Assembly (NCBI RefSeq): GCF_000482865.1
Contig: NZ_AXWW01000024.1
Location: forward strand, 52,778 to 116,777
Length of the DNA stretch: 64,000 bases
Direction of reading: 5' to 3'
Origin: Actinokineospora inagensis DSM 44258
GTDB lineage: Bacteria; Actinomycetota; Actinomycetes; Mycobacteriales; Pseudonocardiaceae
Made by a program: the position numbers and the translations under genes. Shown piece by piece: positions 49,401-59,450 of this stretch; the first letter of the stretch is position 1; each line of letters starts with the position of its first letter. Under the pieces are notes generated by a model. The model did not search any database and had not been told where the DNA came from. It was given only the letters and a program-made list of their open reading frames with translations.

Positions 49401-49625
49401 GATCCTGCTGCCGTCGCGCAGGAAACCGACGTGCTCGCGGCCGGGTGTCGGCAGCACCTCGACCGCGAACTCCCCGCGTGGACCCGGCAACACCCGTAGT
49501 CGATCGCCGGTGACCAGTGTGACCGCGTCCCCGGCCGGTGCCGTCGTGGCCGCCCCGACCCCGGCCGATGGCAGCACCAGCGCGGCGGCCACGACGACCG
49601 CCCCGACCAGACCCCTGAAGCGCAT
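46491..49625 (-). CDS. Secreted subtilisin-like serine protease (S8)
   Basis: 1044 aa from ATG 49625. Signal peptide 1-25 (VGAVVVAAALVLPSAGVGA), then a propeptide-like region to about 165. The S8 catalytic domain has the Asp motif GLLDTGVDGTHPDL (about 189), the His motif GHGTHVAGIIAG (about 224), the oxyanion Asn in VVAAGNDRALD and the Ser motif GTSMAAPHVAGTAAL (about 402). The C-terminal 600 residues are beta-rich accessory domains without a membrane anchor, so the protein is probably released. Function: extracellular protein degradation. Confidence 0.95.
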   Translation of the reverse strand: MRFRGLVGAVVVAAALVLPSAGVGAATTAPAGDAVTLVTGDRLRVLPGPRGEFAVEVLPTPGREHVGFLRDGSRIVPADAEPLVESGRLDPRLFDLSLLPRDSATPVIVTDSGPRAGLSLSATDVRPLPSVNGAAMKVGPGFWSWLATTHASVWLDGYSQPTQDVSVAQIGAPSAWQAGYTGAGVTVGLLDTGVDGTHPDLAGKVVEQNDFTGTGTTDQIGHGTHVAGIIAGTGAASGGRYRGVAPDAKLVSGKVCARMGCPDSAVIAGMEWIAPKAKVVNISLGGAYSDGKDPVSRSLNTLTAQYGTLFVVAAGNDRALDTPDPFASVTSPAAADSAVAVGSVTKEDTTSPFSPRQPRLGDYAVKPDLAAPGSDIVSDRVVGTPSGDQAPVDEHYATLSGTSMAAPHVAGTAALMAQRRPDWTAEQLRAVLVSSAKPTADAFEQGAGRVDAARAVQQVVSAVGGGLGYGFLAWPHSTRLSKSVTYRNDGDAAVTLALSTDNPVFSAAVKQVVVPAHGTAAVAVNADPSGRTGRQSGRLTGTGGGVVVQTALTAVLEAESYNATVTVKGRTGSSASTVVKAVNTDTGAALGVRTGVTRLPKGHYDFQAIEVATTGEVSLLTRPGVTVDRDTSVTLDATRGRAVSTTVDNAKTSLVAGEFTLVSGNASGDRTSALGWFSQPGQQVYLVPVDGRVSDHTFLVAYRATLEATGSIYHLAFLDRGTMPSGQYTARQRDLAQVDARYYAQGAPSLSLRADYARLDAPGVNSGAFQAYQIPVPGNRTEYFAAGPSWEHLFGVFPADASDVETSVSYRTYQPGRYATHWNRAPLSPAFGSPELGFGIARAGDTLTVAVAPLSGGDPDQSTVLAANATGSTKLTRDGKVLGTSDLPGAGSFPLPSTPGTYTLLTSVDRTVPWSVIGTHADISWTFKEGGSGSTTPPPALTVRTTADVDSQGKAAPGSVLPIRLTVQRQAGAPTSRVTTLRTDYSTDDGKTWHPALTLHSSTGDGVAVLVNPSTAGFVSLRVNAQDADGNAVTQTVIRAYQVG

Positions 49626-49806
49626 GGCGATTCTCCGTTTCCTGACGTGAGGAAACAGTGGTACCAGGAGTGCGGCGATGACCGCATCCCTTCATCCACA
49701 GGCTCGTCCGGACGGCCGTTTCCCGCCGGCTGCCCGGGATTCCGCCTGGCGCACCGCGAATCGCGTTCATGATCGGTGCCAGATGACCGTGGTGCCAACG
49801 GGTGTT

Positions 49807-49850
49807 GGTTCCAGGTAGAGCTACCGGTGGAGGTAGCTCTACCTGGAACC
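49807..49850. terminator. Long perfect hairpin between subtilase promoter and upstream small gene
   Basis: A 19-bp perfect inverted repeat (49807-49825 and 49832-49850) with a 6-base loop, flanked by a further outer CCAACG/CGTTGG pair. It follows the minus-strand gene ending at 49928 and precedes the subtilase start at 49625, so it most likely terminates the small gene. The remaining bases of the 302-bp gap probably hold the subtilase promoter. Confidence 0.75.
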
Positions 49851-49927
49851 GTTGGCAACAAGTGTGAATAGTGTGATCGCGGATGGGGGGTCGTGGACTG
49901 GACCATTCGGCGCACGCCGCGCCGGGG

Positions 49928-50254
49928 TCAGGAGGTCGGGTAGTCCGTGGCGTCCCCGGCCATCTGCGCGTCCCCTTCGCCCAACTGGCCCTCGTCCTGC
50001 TTGGCGACGCGGGGGACGAACAGCAGCCGCAGGTGGAGCCTGTGGTCGCGGCCGAGGACGAAGGTCAGGATCGGACGGAGGTTCGCGCGGGCGGCGGCGG
50101 TCAGGGCGGTGATGGTCGGGCTGGTGGTCGTCGCGGTCGCTTTAGACGCTGTGGTGGCTGTGGCGGACGCGGTGGTCGTGGTCAGGAGAGCCGTGGTGAG
50201 GAGGGCGAGCATCATGGTGGCGACGGTGACGGCGGCGGTCAGTGCTCGGGACAT
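49928..50254 (-). CDS. Small secreted or membrane-anchored protein of unknown function
   Basis: 108 aa from ATG 50254. A strongly hydrophobic Thr/Ala-rich leader (LTAAVTVATMMLALLTTALL) is followed by a low-complexity Thr/Ala segment and a short charged tail with LRPILTFVLGRDHRLHLRLL. No family is recognised. Coding is supported by the leader and by the terminator hairpin behind it. Confidence 0.5.
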   Translation of the reverse strand: MSRALTAAVTVATMMLALLTTALLTTTTASATATTASKATATTTSPTITALTAAARANLRPILTFVLGRDHRLHLRLLFVPRVAKQDEGQLGEGDAQMAGDATDYPTS

Positions 50255-50696
50255 GACGGTCCTTCCGTGCGGGCTGGCGGTCGAGCGGTTGGGCTGCGGG
50301 CGGTGAACGGTTGCGTGTTGGTGATGACTCGGGTGCGGATCGGTGATGCCACTCGCCCCGCGACCACTCGAACGAGACCCCGGTCACCGCGGGTCAATCG
50401 GTCACATCGCCCCTGACCTGGGCAACGATCGTTGGGGTGCCTCCTCCGGCCCGGCGACCTCCCTGGCCGACTCCCATCCAGCGAGCGTCAACCACCGTGG
50501 TGATTACGCGCTGTGAGCGGTTGGTGTGCCAGCCCGCCCGTGTTCACCCACTCCGGCGGTTGACGATGGCCGCGAACTGCCTGATCCACAGTCGACAGTC
50601 CACCTCGAACCCCGGTCAACAGGTTGGCACGGAGAGTCAAGATTCCCGCCCGCCACCCCGCATACCTTCTTCCGCACCCGGAAAGGGAGGGGAAGG
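50255..50696. other. Intergenic region between small secreted protein and ABC transporter operon
   Basis: 442 bases without a supported gene. It must contain divergent promoters for the small secreted gene and the amino-acid ABC operon. No clear repeat or operator is visible. Confidence 0.5.
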
Positions 50697-51500
50697 ATGA
50701 TGCTGGACACCCTGCACACGCTGGAGATCGTGCGCCGCCGGGGGTTCCTGGCCCGCTGGGGTGTGGGCGCGGTGCTGGTCGCGCTGGTCGCCTGGCTGGT
50801 CTTCACCGTGGTCACCAGCCCGAACCTGGACTGGGTGGTGATCGGGAAGTACTTCCTGTCCACCCCGATCATGGAGGGGGTCGGGACCACCCTGGTGCTG
50901 ACCTTCGCCACCCTCGGCGTCGGGTTGGTGCTCGGCGCGGTGCTCGCCCTGATGCGGCAGTCGGGGAACCCGGTGGCCATCGCCGCCGCCGGTGGCTACA
51001 TCTGGTTCTTCCGCGGTGTGCCGCTGGTCGTGCAGATCGTGTTCTGGTTCAACCTGTCGCTGCTGTTCCCCACCCTCGGGTTCGCCTCGACGAACGAGGT
51101 CATCACCCCGTTCCTGGCCGCCATGCTCGGCCTCGCGCTGCACGAGGCCGCCTACATGGCGGAGATCATCCGCGGTGGATTCCTGGCCGTTCCGCGCGGG
51201 CAGGTCGACGCGGCGCTCACCATCGGCATGACCCGGGCGACCGCGACGTGGACGATCGTGCTGCCGCAGTCGATCCGCGTCATCCTGCCCGCCTTGGGCA
51301 ACCAGTTCATCTTGATCCTCAAGGGCACCTCGCTCGTATCGGTCATCGGCGGCGGTGACCTGATGACCAGGGCCCAGCAGATCTACGGCCAGAACTACCA
51401 AGTGATCGCGCTGCTCTTAGTGGCTACGGGTTGGTACCTCATCCTGGTCACCGTCGCCGGTATCGGGCAGCGGTTCCTCGAGCGTTGGGCGGCTTCCTGA
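50697..51500 (+). CDS. Polar amino-acid ABC transporter permease (HisM/GlnP type)
   Basis: 267 aa from ATG 50697 with a very strong GGGAGGGGAAGG ribosome site. About five to six helices with the permease motif [20 protein letters not shown], then VDAAL (EAA loop contacting the ATPase). It is a single His/Glu/Gln-type permease. A TTA codon at 51417-51419 occurs near the end. The stop TGA shares its A with the ATG of the ATPase gene, so translation is coupled. Confidence 0.93.
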   Translation: MMLDTLHTLEIVRRRGFLARWGVGAVLVALVAWLVFTVVTSPNLDWVVIGKYFLSTPIMEGVGTTLVLTFATLGVGLVLGAVLALMRQSGNPVAIAAAGGYIWFFRGVPLVVQIVFWFNLSLLFPTLGFASTNEVITPFLAAMLGLALHEAAYMAEIIRGGFLAVPRGQVDAALTIGMTRATATWTIVLPQSIRVILPALGNQFILILKGTSLVSVIGGGDLMTRAQQIYGQNYQVIALLLVATGWYLILVTVAGIGQRFLERWAAS

Positions 51501-52294
51501 TGGCGGGCGGACTCCGGTTGCGCGGTCTGCGCAAGTCCTACGGTGACCTCGAAGTGCTCCGCGGCGTCGATTTGGACGTCGAGCCGGGCGAGGTCGTGTG
51601 TGTGATTGGCCCATCCGGCAGCGGTAAAAGCACGTTGCTGCGGTGCGTCAACCACCTGGAAGTACTCGACGGTGGTTTCGTTCAGGTCGACGACGTCCTC
51701 GTCGGCTACGAACCCCGCGACGGCAAGCTCTACGAGAGCAGCGAGCGCGAGGTCGCCCAGGCCCGCCTGCGGATGGGCATGGTCTTCCAGCAGTTCAACC
51801 TCTTCAGCCACCTCACCGCCCTGCGCAACGTCACCCTCGGTCCGACCAAGGTGCTCAAGCGGGACCCCGGCGAGGTCGACCGGGAGGCTCGGGCGCTGCT
51901 GGACCGGGTCGGGCTCGCCGCACACGCCGACAAGCTGCCCGCGCAACTGTCCGGCGGTCAGCAACAGCGGGTCGCGATCGCCCGCGCCATGGCCATGAAG
52001 CCCGCGGTGATGCTGTTCGACGAGCCCACCAGCGCGCTCGACCCCGAGCTGGTCGGCGAGGTGCTGACCGTCATGCGCGGGCTGGCCGAGCAGGGCATGA
52101 CCATGGTGGTGGTCACCCACGAGATCGGGTTCGCCCACGACGTCGCCGACACCGTGGTGTTCATGGACGACGGTGTGGTCGTCGAGTCCGGTCCCGCCCA
52201 CCAGGTGCTCACCACTCCCACGTCAGAACGCACCGCCGGGTTCCTCGCCCACGTCCGCCGACACCCCCAGAAGGAGAACGACCATGCGCAATAG
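51500..52294 (+). CDS. Polar amino-acid ABC transporter ATP-binding protein
   Basis: 264 aa. Walker [20 protein letters not shown]-loop [13 protein letters not shown], signature [16 protein letters not shown], Walker [15 protein letters not shown] and H-loop [10 protein letters not shown] are all intact. GlnQ/HisP-like importer ATPase. It overlaps the binding-protein start by 11 bases. Confidence 0.95.
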   Translation: MAGGLRLRGLRKSYGDLEVLRGVDLDVEPGEVVCVIGPSGSGKSTLLRCVNHLEVLDGGFVQVDDVLVGYEPRDGKLYESSEREVAQARLRMGMVFQQFNLFSHLTALRNVTLGPTKVLKRDPGEVDREARALLDRVGLAAHADKLPAQLSGGQQQRVAIARAMAMKPAVMLFDEPTSALDPELVGEVLTVMRGLAEQGMTMVVVTHEIGFAHDVADTVVFMDDGVVVESGPAHQVLTTPTSERTAGFLAHVRRHPQKENDHAQ

Positions 52295-53186
52295 ACCCCT
52301 CAGATACCTCGCGGCATCGGTGGCCGTACTCGGCCTTCTTACCGCGTGCGGGGACCCCGGCGCACAACAACAACCGGCCGCGGGGGCGAACACCGCCCTA
52401 CCCGCCAAGGACCAAGCACTGCACGACATGCTGCCGCAGCGGGTAAAGGACGCAGGCGTGCTGCACGTTGGCACTACCTTGCCGAACTTGCCGTACCTGC
52501 TCACTGACGACAGCAACAACATCACCGGCGGTATAACCGTTGACGTCGGCAAGGCCGTCGCGGCGAAACTCGGACTGGACTACCGCATCGAGAACATCGC
52601 CTGGGAGGCGCTGCTGCCCGGCGTCGTCGCGGGCCGCTTCGACATGGCCGACGACGGCCTGTCCGACACCGCGGAACGCCAACAGGTCGGCGTGTTCGTG
52701 GACTACATGCAGTCCGCCAGCGTCCTGGTCACCGCGAAGGCCAACGAGGGCAAGTACAAGTCCGTGGACGACGCCTGCGGCAAGCGGATCGCCACCATCC
52801 GCGGCACCACCGACGTCCAGCACGCCGACGACATCTCCAAGGCCTGCGTCGACAAGGGCAAGCCCGCCGCCGAGGCCCGCCAGTACCCGACCGCGCAGGA
52901 CGCCGACCTCGCGCTGCGCTCCGGCCAGGCGGACTTCCAGGTCGCGGTCACCGAGCAGGCCAAGTACGCGATCAGCACCCAGAACGCCCCGATCGTGATC
53001 GTCTCCGACAACTTCGGGCTCAGCTACGTGGGCATGTACCTGCGCAAGGACGACACCGCACTGGCCAACGCGCTGCTGGCGGCGTTGAAAGCGCTCAAGT
53101 CGGACGGCACACTCGACCGCGTCATCGGCCACTATGGACTCACGTCCATCCCGGAGCCGGGGCTCAACCTGGCGAAGGGCAACTAG
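52284..53186 (+). CDS. Amino-acid ABC transporter substrate-binding lipoprotein
   Basis: 300 aa from ATG 52284. Lipobox in [13 protein letters not shown] (cleavage before Cys). Family 3 solute-binding domain: [33 protein letters not shown], the [16 protein letters not shown] region and [19 protein letters not shown]. It captures a polar amino acid or related compound outside the membrane. The specific ligand cannot be read from the sequence. Confidence 0.93.
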   Translation: MRNRPLRYLAASVAVLGLLTACGDPGAQQQPAAGANTALPAKDQALHDMLPQRVKDAGVLHVGTTLPNLPYLLTDDSNNITGGITVDVGKAVAAKLGLDYRIENIAWEALLPGVVAGRFDMADDGLSDTAERQQVGVFVDYMQSASVLVTAKANEGKYKSVDDACGKRIATIRGTTDVQHADDISKACVDKGKPAAEARQYPTAQDADLALRSGQADFQVAVTEQAKYAISTQNAPIVIVSDNFGLSYVGMYLRKDDTALANALLAALKALKSDGTLDRVIGHYGLTSIPEPGLNLAKGN

Positions 53187-53200
53187 CGGAAGGGGACGGC

Positions 53201-54070
53201 GTGGCCGGATTCCCAGGGCCGATCCCGCTGCACGAGATCGAGGTCCCGACGCCGAGCGGCCTGTCGCCGTTCGCCATCGGGACCTTCGACGAGATCGGCT
53301 CGTTCACCCGGGCCCGGTTCCCGCACCGGCACGACTTCTACGAGATCCTCTACCTCACCGGCGGCGGCGGTGTGCACGTCGTCGACTTCGAGCCGTACGA
53401 GATCGAACCGAACACGCTCTACGTCATCGCGCCGGGCCAGGTGCACTTCTGGCAGGACACCGAGCTGACCCGTGGCCGGGTGCTGGTGTTCTCCGAGGAA
53501 TTCCTCCTCGTGCACCCCGGTGGCCTGCTACCCGGTCCCGCCGGGAGCCCGCGGCTGCGGTTGCGCGGCGCCGAGATCGACCTCATCGAGGGCGTGCTCG
53601 ACGACATCGACCGCGAGTACCGCGCCCGCGATGCCGGGTACGCCACCATGCTGCAGGCGCACCTGCACATCCTGCTGGTGCACGTCCAACGCCTGCGGCG
53701 GACGGAACTGTCCGTGCCGTCGTCGTCATCGACCGTGTGGCGGTTCACCCGGCTGGTGGCCAGGCACTTCCTGGTCGAGCGGTCCGTGTCCGCCTACGCC
53801 GACCGCGTCGGGGTCAGCACGAGCCACCTCACCGACCTCGTGCGCGCCGCCCTGGGCACGACCCCGGGCGCCGTCATCCGGTCGGCCCTGGCGTTGGAGG
53901 CCAAGCGGCTGCTGGCGCAGACGGAGCTGTCCGTCGCCCAGATCGCGCACCGGCTGGCGTTCGAGGACCCGTCCTACTTCGGCCGGTTCTTCAAGCGTGA
54001 GACCGGTGCCAGCCCCGGGGACTTCCGGCGGGACATCCGCGAAAAGTACCAGATCGCCCTCGGGGCGTGA
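53201..54070 (+). CDS. AraC-family transcriptional regulator with cupin sensor domain
   Basis: 289 aa from GTG 53201, 14 bases after the binding-protein gene. The N-terminal cupin-type AraC-binding domain has FPHRHDFYEILYLTGGGGVH and APGQVHFWQ. The C-terminal double helix-turn-helix has SAYADRVGVSTSHLTDLVR and IAHRLAFEDPSYFGRFFKRE. It probably controls the adjacent transporter and the downstream cupin gene in response to a small ligand. Confidence 0.92.
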   Translation: MAGFPGPIPLHEIEVPTPSGLSPFAIGTFDEIGSFTRARFPHRHDFYEILYLTGGGGVHVVDFEPYEIEPNTLYVIAPGQVHFWQDTELTRGRVLVFSEEFLLVHPGGLLPGPAGSPRLRLRGAEIDLIEGVLDDIDREYRARDAGYATMLQAHLHILLVHVQRLRRTELSVPSSSSTVWRFTRLVARHFLVERSVSAYADRVGVSTSHLTDLVRAALGTTPGAVIRSALALEAKRLLAQTELSVAQIAHRLAFEDPSYFGRFFKRETGASPGDFRRDIREKYQIALGA

Positions 54071-54132
54071 CTGGGGTCTCCGGCCCCGGGTTCCTACCTT
54101 CGAAACAGGCCGAATCGAAGGAGAACCCAGTC

Positions 54133-54570
54133 ATGGCAGGCAAGTGGGAGAAGAACATCGTCCGGAACATGGTCCGTGAGGAGCTGCCGAACGAAGGGGT
54201 GCTGGCCTACGGCGAAACCGAGGGCGGTACCAGCGGGGCGCACGCGCTCATCAGCGGCTGGCAGGTCGACGGGGCCAAGGTGCACATCGCCTACAGCTGG
54301 ATCTACCAGGTGCCGACCCCCAACCCGTACGTCTTGGAGCACGTGCACGACTACGACGAGGTCCTGCTCTGGATGGGCTCGAACCCCGACGACATCAACG
54401 ACCTGGGCGCGGTGGCCGAGCTGACCATCGAAGGCGAGGTGTACGAGATCTCCACCAGCGCGTCGGTGTACATCCCCGCGGGCGTCCGCCACTGTCCTCT
54501 TGGGTACAAGAGCGTCGACCGCCCGTTCCAGTTCATCGCCTTGTCGTTGAACCCCGAGTACAAGTCGTGA
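54133..54570 (+). CDS. Small cupin-domain protein
   Basis: 145 aa from ATG 54133 with an AAGGAG ribosome site. A single cupin fold: VLEHVHDYDEVLLWMGSNPD gives the HxH...E metal motif, and VYIPAGVRHCPLGY the second-motif His. It may act as an enzyme or binding protein on the compound taken up by the upstream ABC system. The reaction is unknown. It overlaps the following HTH gene by 4 bases. Confidence 0.85.
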   Translation: MAGKWEKNIVRNMVREELPNEGVLAYGETEGGTSGAHALISGWQVDGAKVHIAYSWIYQVPTPNPYVLEHVHDYDEVLLWMGSNPDDINDLGAVAELTIEGEVYEISTSASVYIPAGVRHCPLGYKSVDRPFQFIALSLNPEYKS

Positions 54571-54902
54571 CGGATCCACTACTACTACGACGCATCCACG
54601 CGTTCATCGACGCCCGTCTCGCCGATCCGGAGTTGACCCCAACCCGCGTCGCGGCCGCCAACCACGTGTCCACTCGTCAGCTCTACCGGCTGTTCGAGAG
54701 CGAGGGGACAACCGTGGCCAGGTGGATCCGGGACCGCAGGCTGGAGAACTGCCGCAAGGACCTGCTGACCGCTGACGCGTCCGCGGTCAGCGTTGTCGGG
54801 GCCCGGTGGGGCATCCCGGACTCGTCGTACTTCAGTCGGGTCTTCCGCCAACAGTACGGGTGCCCTCCCAGGGACTACCTGCGGAAGACGAGGGTGGGAT
54901 AA
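54567..54902 (+). CDS. Short AraC-type DNA-binding protein
   Basis: 111 aa from GTG 54567. It has only the double helix-turn-helix of AraC regulators ([40 protein letters not shown], then [11 protein letters not shown]), without a sensor domain. Coupled to the cupin gene and followed by a terminator hairpin. Confidence 0.88.
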   Translation: MTDPLLLRRIHAFIDARLADPELTPTRVAAANHVSTRQLYRLFESEGTTVARWIRDRRLENCRKDLLTADASAVSVVGARWGIPDSSYFSRVFRQQYGCPPRDYLRKTRVG

Positions 54903-54909
54903 GAGGTTC

Positions 54910-54941
54910 GTGGTGAGGTGGGCGCTCCCACCTCACCACGG
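54910..54941. terminator. Bidirectional terminator hairpin
   Basis: A perfect 14-bp stem (54910-54923 and 54928-54941) with loop CGCT lies between the convergent AraC-type gene and the sir2 gene, running into the last codons of the latter. Confidence 0.82.
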
Positions 54942-55820
54942 CTCTCCCTTGTGGACCCGGCCCGCGAGTTCGGTGAGCGCCGCCCCCAACGGCCGATCCA
55001 CCCGGACCGTGGCATGCACGTCCCCCCGCGTCGGCCCGTGCGTGATGATCGCGACCGGCTTCCCCCGCTCAGCGGCCCGCCGGACGAACCGCAGCCCGGA
55101 CATCACCGTCAGCGACGACCCGAGCACCAACAACGCGTCCGCCGCGTCAACGAGCTCGTTGCACAGCTCGACCCGCTCGCGCGGCACGTTCTCGCCGAAG
55201 AACACCACGTCCGGCTTGAGCACACCGCCACACCCGTGACAATCGACGACGATAAAACCTCGCGTAGTGGCTTCGTCCAAGTACACGTCCCCGTCGGGGT
55301 TGACGGCATCGGTAGTGACGTCGAAGCCCGAGTTGGCGGCGTGCAGCCGCTCATCGAGCTCGCCCCGACTGGTCAGCGCGCGGCATTGCAGGCAGATGAC
55401 CCGGTCCAGGCTGCCGTGCAGGTCGATCACGTCCGGAGTCCCCGCGGCCTGGTGCAACCCGTCCACGTTCTGCGTGATGACACCCGACACCAACCCGGCC
55501 GCCCGCAGCTCGGTGACCGCGCGGTGCCCGGCATTCGGCTCCGCCCGCGCGATCGTCCGCCACCCGACGTGGCTACGCGCCCAATACCGCTGCCGCGCCC
55601 GCGCCCCGGCGACGAACTCGCCGTACGTCATCGGCACGTGCTTGCGCAGGCTCCCCTCGGCACCCCGGTAGTCCGGAATGCCCGACTCGGTGGACAGCCC
55701 CGCCCCGCTCAACACCACGACCCCGCCCCGCCCGACCACCGCGACGACCTCGTCGAGGCTGGTGGTGCGGGGGAGGGGCGGCCCGGTGGACGTCCAGGTC
55801 AACGTCGGCCTGGTGCGCAT
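54933..55820 (-). CDS. Sir2-type NAD-dependent protein deacylase (sirtuin)
   Basis: 295 aa from ATG 55820, chosen because actinomycete homologues as I recall them begin MRxRPTLxWTP; an ATG at 55841 is also possible. NAD motifs are [18 protein letters not shown] and the core [14 protein letters not shown] with catalytic His in IDLHGSL. Four zinc Cys occur as CLQC and CHGC. It removes acyl groups from lysines using NAD. Confidence 0.93.
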   Translation of the reverse strand: MRTRPTLTWTSTGPPLPRTTSLDEVVAVVGRGGVVVLSGAGLSTESGIPDYRGAEGSLRKHVPMTYGEFVAGARARQRYWARSHVGWRTIARAEPNAGHRAVTELRAAGLVSGVITQNVDGLHQAAGTPDVIDLHGSLDRVICLQCRALTSRGELDERLHAANSGFDVTTDAVNPDGDVYLDEATTRGFIVVDCHGCGGVLKPDVVFFGENVPRERVELCNELVDAADALLVLGSSLTVMSGLRFVRRAAERGKPVAIITHGPTRGDVHATVRVDRPLGAALTELAGRVHKGEPW

Positions 55821-56639
55821 GGCGGGAATCTGACTGCCCATGCGCCCGAGTTTACGGATCGCCGCCACCCGTTGCGGGGATGTCACACACCGTGACAGCC
55901 GTGGTGACCAGGTGAAACCCTGATCCCGAGCCTCCCCTTCAGGTCTCGCCTGCTGAGTTTAACTATCCACTATTCACTATCAAGATATCCAGTAGTTAGC
56001 CTCGAAGGTCGGCTCGGCAAGAGGGAAACAGACAGAAAAGAACGCCTAGACGAGAGAGACGGCCACCTTGGCCGCATTCGAGTCTCCGGCGGCGAGCGGT
56101 GGGAGATGACAAAGGACATCCAGGCGAAAGCGGCAGTCGGTGGTTCGTTGGGTATCGGCCTGGCCACGGCGTTCCTGGCAAGCGCAGAAACGGCCTCGTA
56201 CTGGACCGGCGACGCGGCCAGGGGTGAGGCACCGGAACGGCCTCGCGCTGGGGCGTGGACGGGTTCGGGTCTCTCAGCAGCGCATGGGACACCAGGCCCA
56301 CTCGACGGCGGGCGGGTGAGCAGGTCTAGGTGACCCGATCGTTGGGACCTGCGCACGCGACATACCGGCGGGGGAGAGGGGTGCTGAAAGTGCACCGAAG
56401 CGACCGGATTCTGGCGCCAGTCCATCTGGGACTTGGCGGAGTGGACCGACCGAGTCTGTCGGCGCGAAGCCTGACTCTGCTGAGAGCAGGGCGGGTGAAA
56501 CCACCGGCCGTTGTGTCGGCTCTGCTGACTAGGCTGGAATTCGGGGGCTGCTCAGCACGATTGATCTTGCTGGCCACAGGCCCGTGCGCGGAACTGTTGA
56601 CGGGTCGCCGCCCACGCGCCGGCGGGCGGCGACGTCGAC
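55821..56639. other. Long intergenic region without a supported gene
   Basis: 819 bases between sir2 and the hydrolase gene. An AT-rich patch at about 55956-56000 holds near-repeats of CACTATTCACTAT and may be a promoter or insertion scar. Short open frames here lack GC-rich third positions or ribosome sites, so I do not call a gene. Confidence 0.5.
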
Positions 56640-57260
56640 CTAGTTCTTGCGGAGGTGGTCGCGGAACCAGGCGGTGGAGAGTTCGCAGACCCGGTTCATC
56701 GCGCCGTGTTCGGTGAAGAGGTGTCCGGCCTCCAGTACGACCCGCAGTTCGCTCGGGCCGCCGAGCGCGGCCTGGGCCTGCTCGTTGGCGTGCATCACCT
56801 CGGGGTCGTGCTGGCCGACGACCAGCAGCGTGGGCGCGCTGACCATGTCCAGTACGGACTCGGCCAGGTCCGGCCGTCCGCCCCGGCTGACGACGGCGCG
56901 GACGGTCCACGGGCGGGCGGCGGCGGCGCGCAGGGCGGCGGCCGCGCCGGTTGAGCTGCCGAAGAGGCCGATCTTCATCCGGTGGGTGTACTCGTGGTGT
57001 TCGACCCAGTCGATGGCGGCGAGCAGCCTGCCGGTGAGCAGCGGGAGGTCGAACCGGTGCGCCTCGGCCTCGGTGGGGGTGAGCAGGTCCATCAGCAGGG
57101 TGCCGATGCCGTGTCGGTTGAGGACCTCGGCGACGGCGCGGTTGCGGGGGCTGTGCCGGGAGCTGCCGGTGCCGTGCGCGAACAGCACGATCCCTGGCGC
57201 TCCTGGTGGAGCGACGAGGTCGGCTTCGAGGTGGTCGGCGGGCAGTTCGATGACAGACAT
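56640..57260 (-). CDS. Dienelactone-hydrolase-like alpha/beta hydrolase
   Basis: 206 aa from ATG 57260, which has a GGAGAGGAG ribosome site; the longer frame to 57317 lacks one. Oxyanion region LFAHGTGSSRHSPRNRAV, nucleophile elbow GLFGSSTGAAAALRAAA, acid in VVGQHDPEVMHAN and His in VLEAGHLFTEHGAMNRV. This subfamily (hydrolase beside phosphoribosyltransferase-type proteins) is found in many bacteria; the substrate is unknown. Confidence 0.88.
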   Translation of the reverse strand: MSVIELPADHLEADLVAPPGAPGIVLFAHGTGSSRHSPRNRAVAEVLNRHGIGTLLMDLLTPTEAEAHRFDLPLLTGRLLAAIDWVEHHEYTHRMKIGLFGSSTGAAAALRAAAARPWTVRAVVSRGGRPDLAESVLDMVSAPTLLVVGQHDPEVMHANEQAQAALGGPSELRVVLEAGHLFTEHGAMNRVCELSTAWFRDHLRKN

Positions 57261-57386
57261 GTGCTGCTCCTCTCCGGGTTCCCGGGCGCTGAGCGGGCGG
57301 GGACGACGTGTCTCCATTGAACGCCCAACCCGGTTGGGAGCGTGGCCGGTTCGGGTAGTCCGGTCGAGCGAAAAGTCAGCGCGAAC

Positions 57387-59450
57387 TCAGGGCAAACCGG
57401 CCAAAAGCTTGTCAAGCGTCAAGGGCAAGTGCCGTACCCGGATCCCGGTGGCGTGGTGCGCGGCGTTGACGATGGCCGCCGCGGTGCCGACGATGCCGAT
57501 CTCGCCGATCCCCTTGGCGCCCAGGCGGTTCACGTGCGGATCGTCCTCTTCGATCCAATGGGCCGCTACGTCAGTGGCATCGGAGCAACTGGCGATGTGG
57601 TACTCGGCGAGGTCGTGGTTGATCACGTGGCCGAACCGCGGGTCGAGCACGCTGTGCTCGTGCAGGGCCATGGACAGCCCCATGGTCATGCCGCCGACGA
57701 ACTGGGAGCGGGCGGTGCGCGGGTTGATGATTCGCCCGGCGGCGAACACCCCGAGCAGTCGGGGGACGCGGATCTCGCCCGTGTCGGCGTGCACGCGGAC
57801 TTCGGCGAACTGGGCGCCGAAGGCGTAGGTGGCGTAGGGGCCGCCCTCGAAGCCGGTGCCGATGAAGGTGTTCTCCGCTTCGTCGCCGTCGGCCGGGTCG
57901 TCGCCGTACTTGTCGCGGAAGGTGTCGGCGGCGGTGAGGATCGCCGAGCCCCAGGTGGCGGTGCCGGACGAGCCGCCTGCGACGGAGGCGAACGGGTACG
58001 CGGAGTCGCCGATCCGCACGTCGACCTGCTCGACCGGGACCCCGAGGGCGTCGGCGGCGATCTGCGTGAGGACGGTCCAGGCGCCGGTGCCCAGGTCGGC
58101 CGCGCCGAGCTCGACGGTGTACCGGTTGTGGTCGAACCGGATGTTGGCGGTGGTCCGGAGGGTGAACGCGGGGAACACCGAGGCGGCGACACCGGTGCCG
58201 ATGAGCCAGTCGCCGTCGCGGGCCCCGGCGACCCGGTCGGCCCAGCCGAACCGCTCGGCGCCCTCGCGCAGGCAGGCGATGAGGTTGCGGCTGGAGAAGG
58301 GTTTGCCGGTCTCCGGGTCGACCTCGGGTTCGTTGCGGACGCGCAACTCGATCGGGTCGATGCCCAGCGCGTCGGCGAGCTCGTCCACGGCGACCTCGGG
58401 GCCGAACATGCCGGGGCATTCGCCGGGGGCACGCATGTAGGTGGGGACGGCGACGTCGAGGGCGGCGATCCGGTGGCTGGTGGCGCGGTTGGGCGCGGCG
58501 TACATCATCCGGGTGGGTGCCGCGGTCTGCTCGACGAACTCCTTGATCCGCGAGGTCTGGCCGTAGGCGGCCATGGCGAGCGCGGTGAACCGGCCGTCGC
58601 GGTCGGCGGCGACGGTGGTTTCCTGGATGGTGGGGGTGCGGTAGCCGACGATGGCGAACATCTGTTGCCGGGTGAGGGCGAGCCGGATCGGGCGGCCGGG
58701 CAGCGCGCGGGCGGCCATGACGGCGATGACGACGTTGCCGTGCGGTGAGCCTTTTGCGCCGAAGCCGCCACCGACGTACGGGCAGATGACACGGACCGCT
58801 TCTGCGTCGAGCGAGAAGAGGCCGGCGATGTCTGTTCGTACTGAGTGGACGCTCTGTGTGGACTCCCACAGGACCAGGGAGTCGTCTTGCCATAGAGCCG
58901 TTGTGGCGTGGGGCTCCATGGGGCTGTGGTGGACCATCGGGGTGGAGTAGGTTTCCGCGACCGTGAGGTGTGCCGAGCGCACGGCCTCGCCGACGTTACC
59001 GATGGAGGTATCTGGTTCCAGTCCGGGGTTGATTGCCTTGGGCCGGTACAGGTCGTCGCGGTCGGTGGTGAAGATGCTGTCGTGTTCGTCCACGTGGTAG
59101 GTGAAGTGGACGAGTTCGGCCGCGTGTCGCGCGATCTCGGAGGTCTCGGCGACCACTGCTCCGACGATCTGGCCACGGTAGGCGACTTCACCGTCTTGCA
59201 GCACGGCAAGCTCGGCGTCGTCGGTGGGGGCAAGCTTTTCGACGTTGCCCGGTGTGAGAACGGTAAGAACGCCCGGTAGCGCCAACGCGGCCGATACGTC
59301 TACGTCGGTGACCTGGCCGCGCGCGATGGTGGACAGGATGAGGTGGCAGTAGGCGGCGTTGTCGACTTCGGCTTCATACGCGTAGGTGGCGGTACCGGTG
59401 ACCTTGGCGGGGCCGTCACGCCTGACCATGTCTTGCCCAACCGCGTTCAC
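57387..59450 (-). CDS. Xanthine-dehydrogenase-family large subunit, molybdopterin-binding (PaoC/YagR-like)
   Basis: 687 aa from GTG 59450. Aldehyde oxidase/xanthine dehydrogenase large-subunit domains with [34 protein letters not shown] (cofactor loop), [20 protein letters not shown] and a C-terminal [20 protein letters not shown] with the catalytic Glu. It oxidises aldehydes or N-heterocycles by hydroxylation at molybdenum. It is the third gene of a three-subunit operon. Confidence 0.94.
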   Translation of the reverse strand: MNAVGQDMVRRDGPAKVTGTATYAYEAEVDNAAYCHLILSTIARGQVTDVDVSAALALPGVLTVLTPGNVEKLAPTDDAELAVLQDGEVAYRGQIVGAVVAETSEIARHAAELVHFTYHVDEHDSIFTTDRDDLYRPKAINPGLEPDTSIGNVGEAVRSAHLTVAETYSTPMVHHSPMEPHATTALWQDDSLVLWESTQSVHSVRTDIAGLFSLDAEAVRVICPYVGGGFGAKGSPHGNVVIAVMAARALPGRPIRLALTRQQMFAIVGYRTPTIQETTVAADRDGRFTALAMAAYGQTSRIKEFVEQTAAPTRMMYAAPNRATSHRIAALDVAVPTYMRAPGECPGMFGPEVAVDELADALGIDPIELRVRNEPEVDPETGKPFSSRNLIACLREGAERFGWADRVAGARDGDWLIGTGVAASVFPAFTLRTTANIRFDHNRYTVELGAADLGTGAWTVLTQIAADALGVPVEQVDVRIGDSAYPFASVAGGSSGTATWGSAILTAADTFRDKYGDDPADGDEAENTFIGTGFEGGPYATYAFGAQFAEVRVHADTGEIRVPRLLGVFAAGRIINPRTARSQFVGGMTMGLSMALHEHSVLDPRFGHVINHDLAEYHIASCSDATDVAAHWIEEDDPHVNRLGAKGIGEIGIVGTAAAIVNAAHHATGIRVRHLPLTLDKLLAGLP

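Noticed and set aside
57342..58748. 468-codon plus-strand open frame across the molybdenum hydroxylase gene
   Set aside because: Antisense shadow of the large subunit, which has full family motifs on the minus strand.
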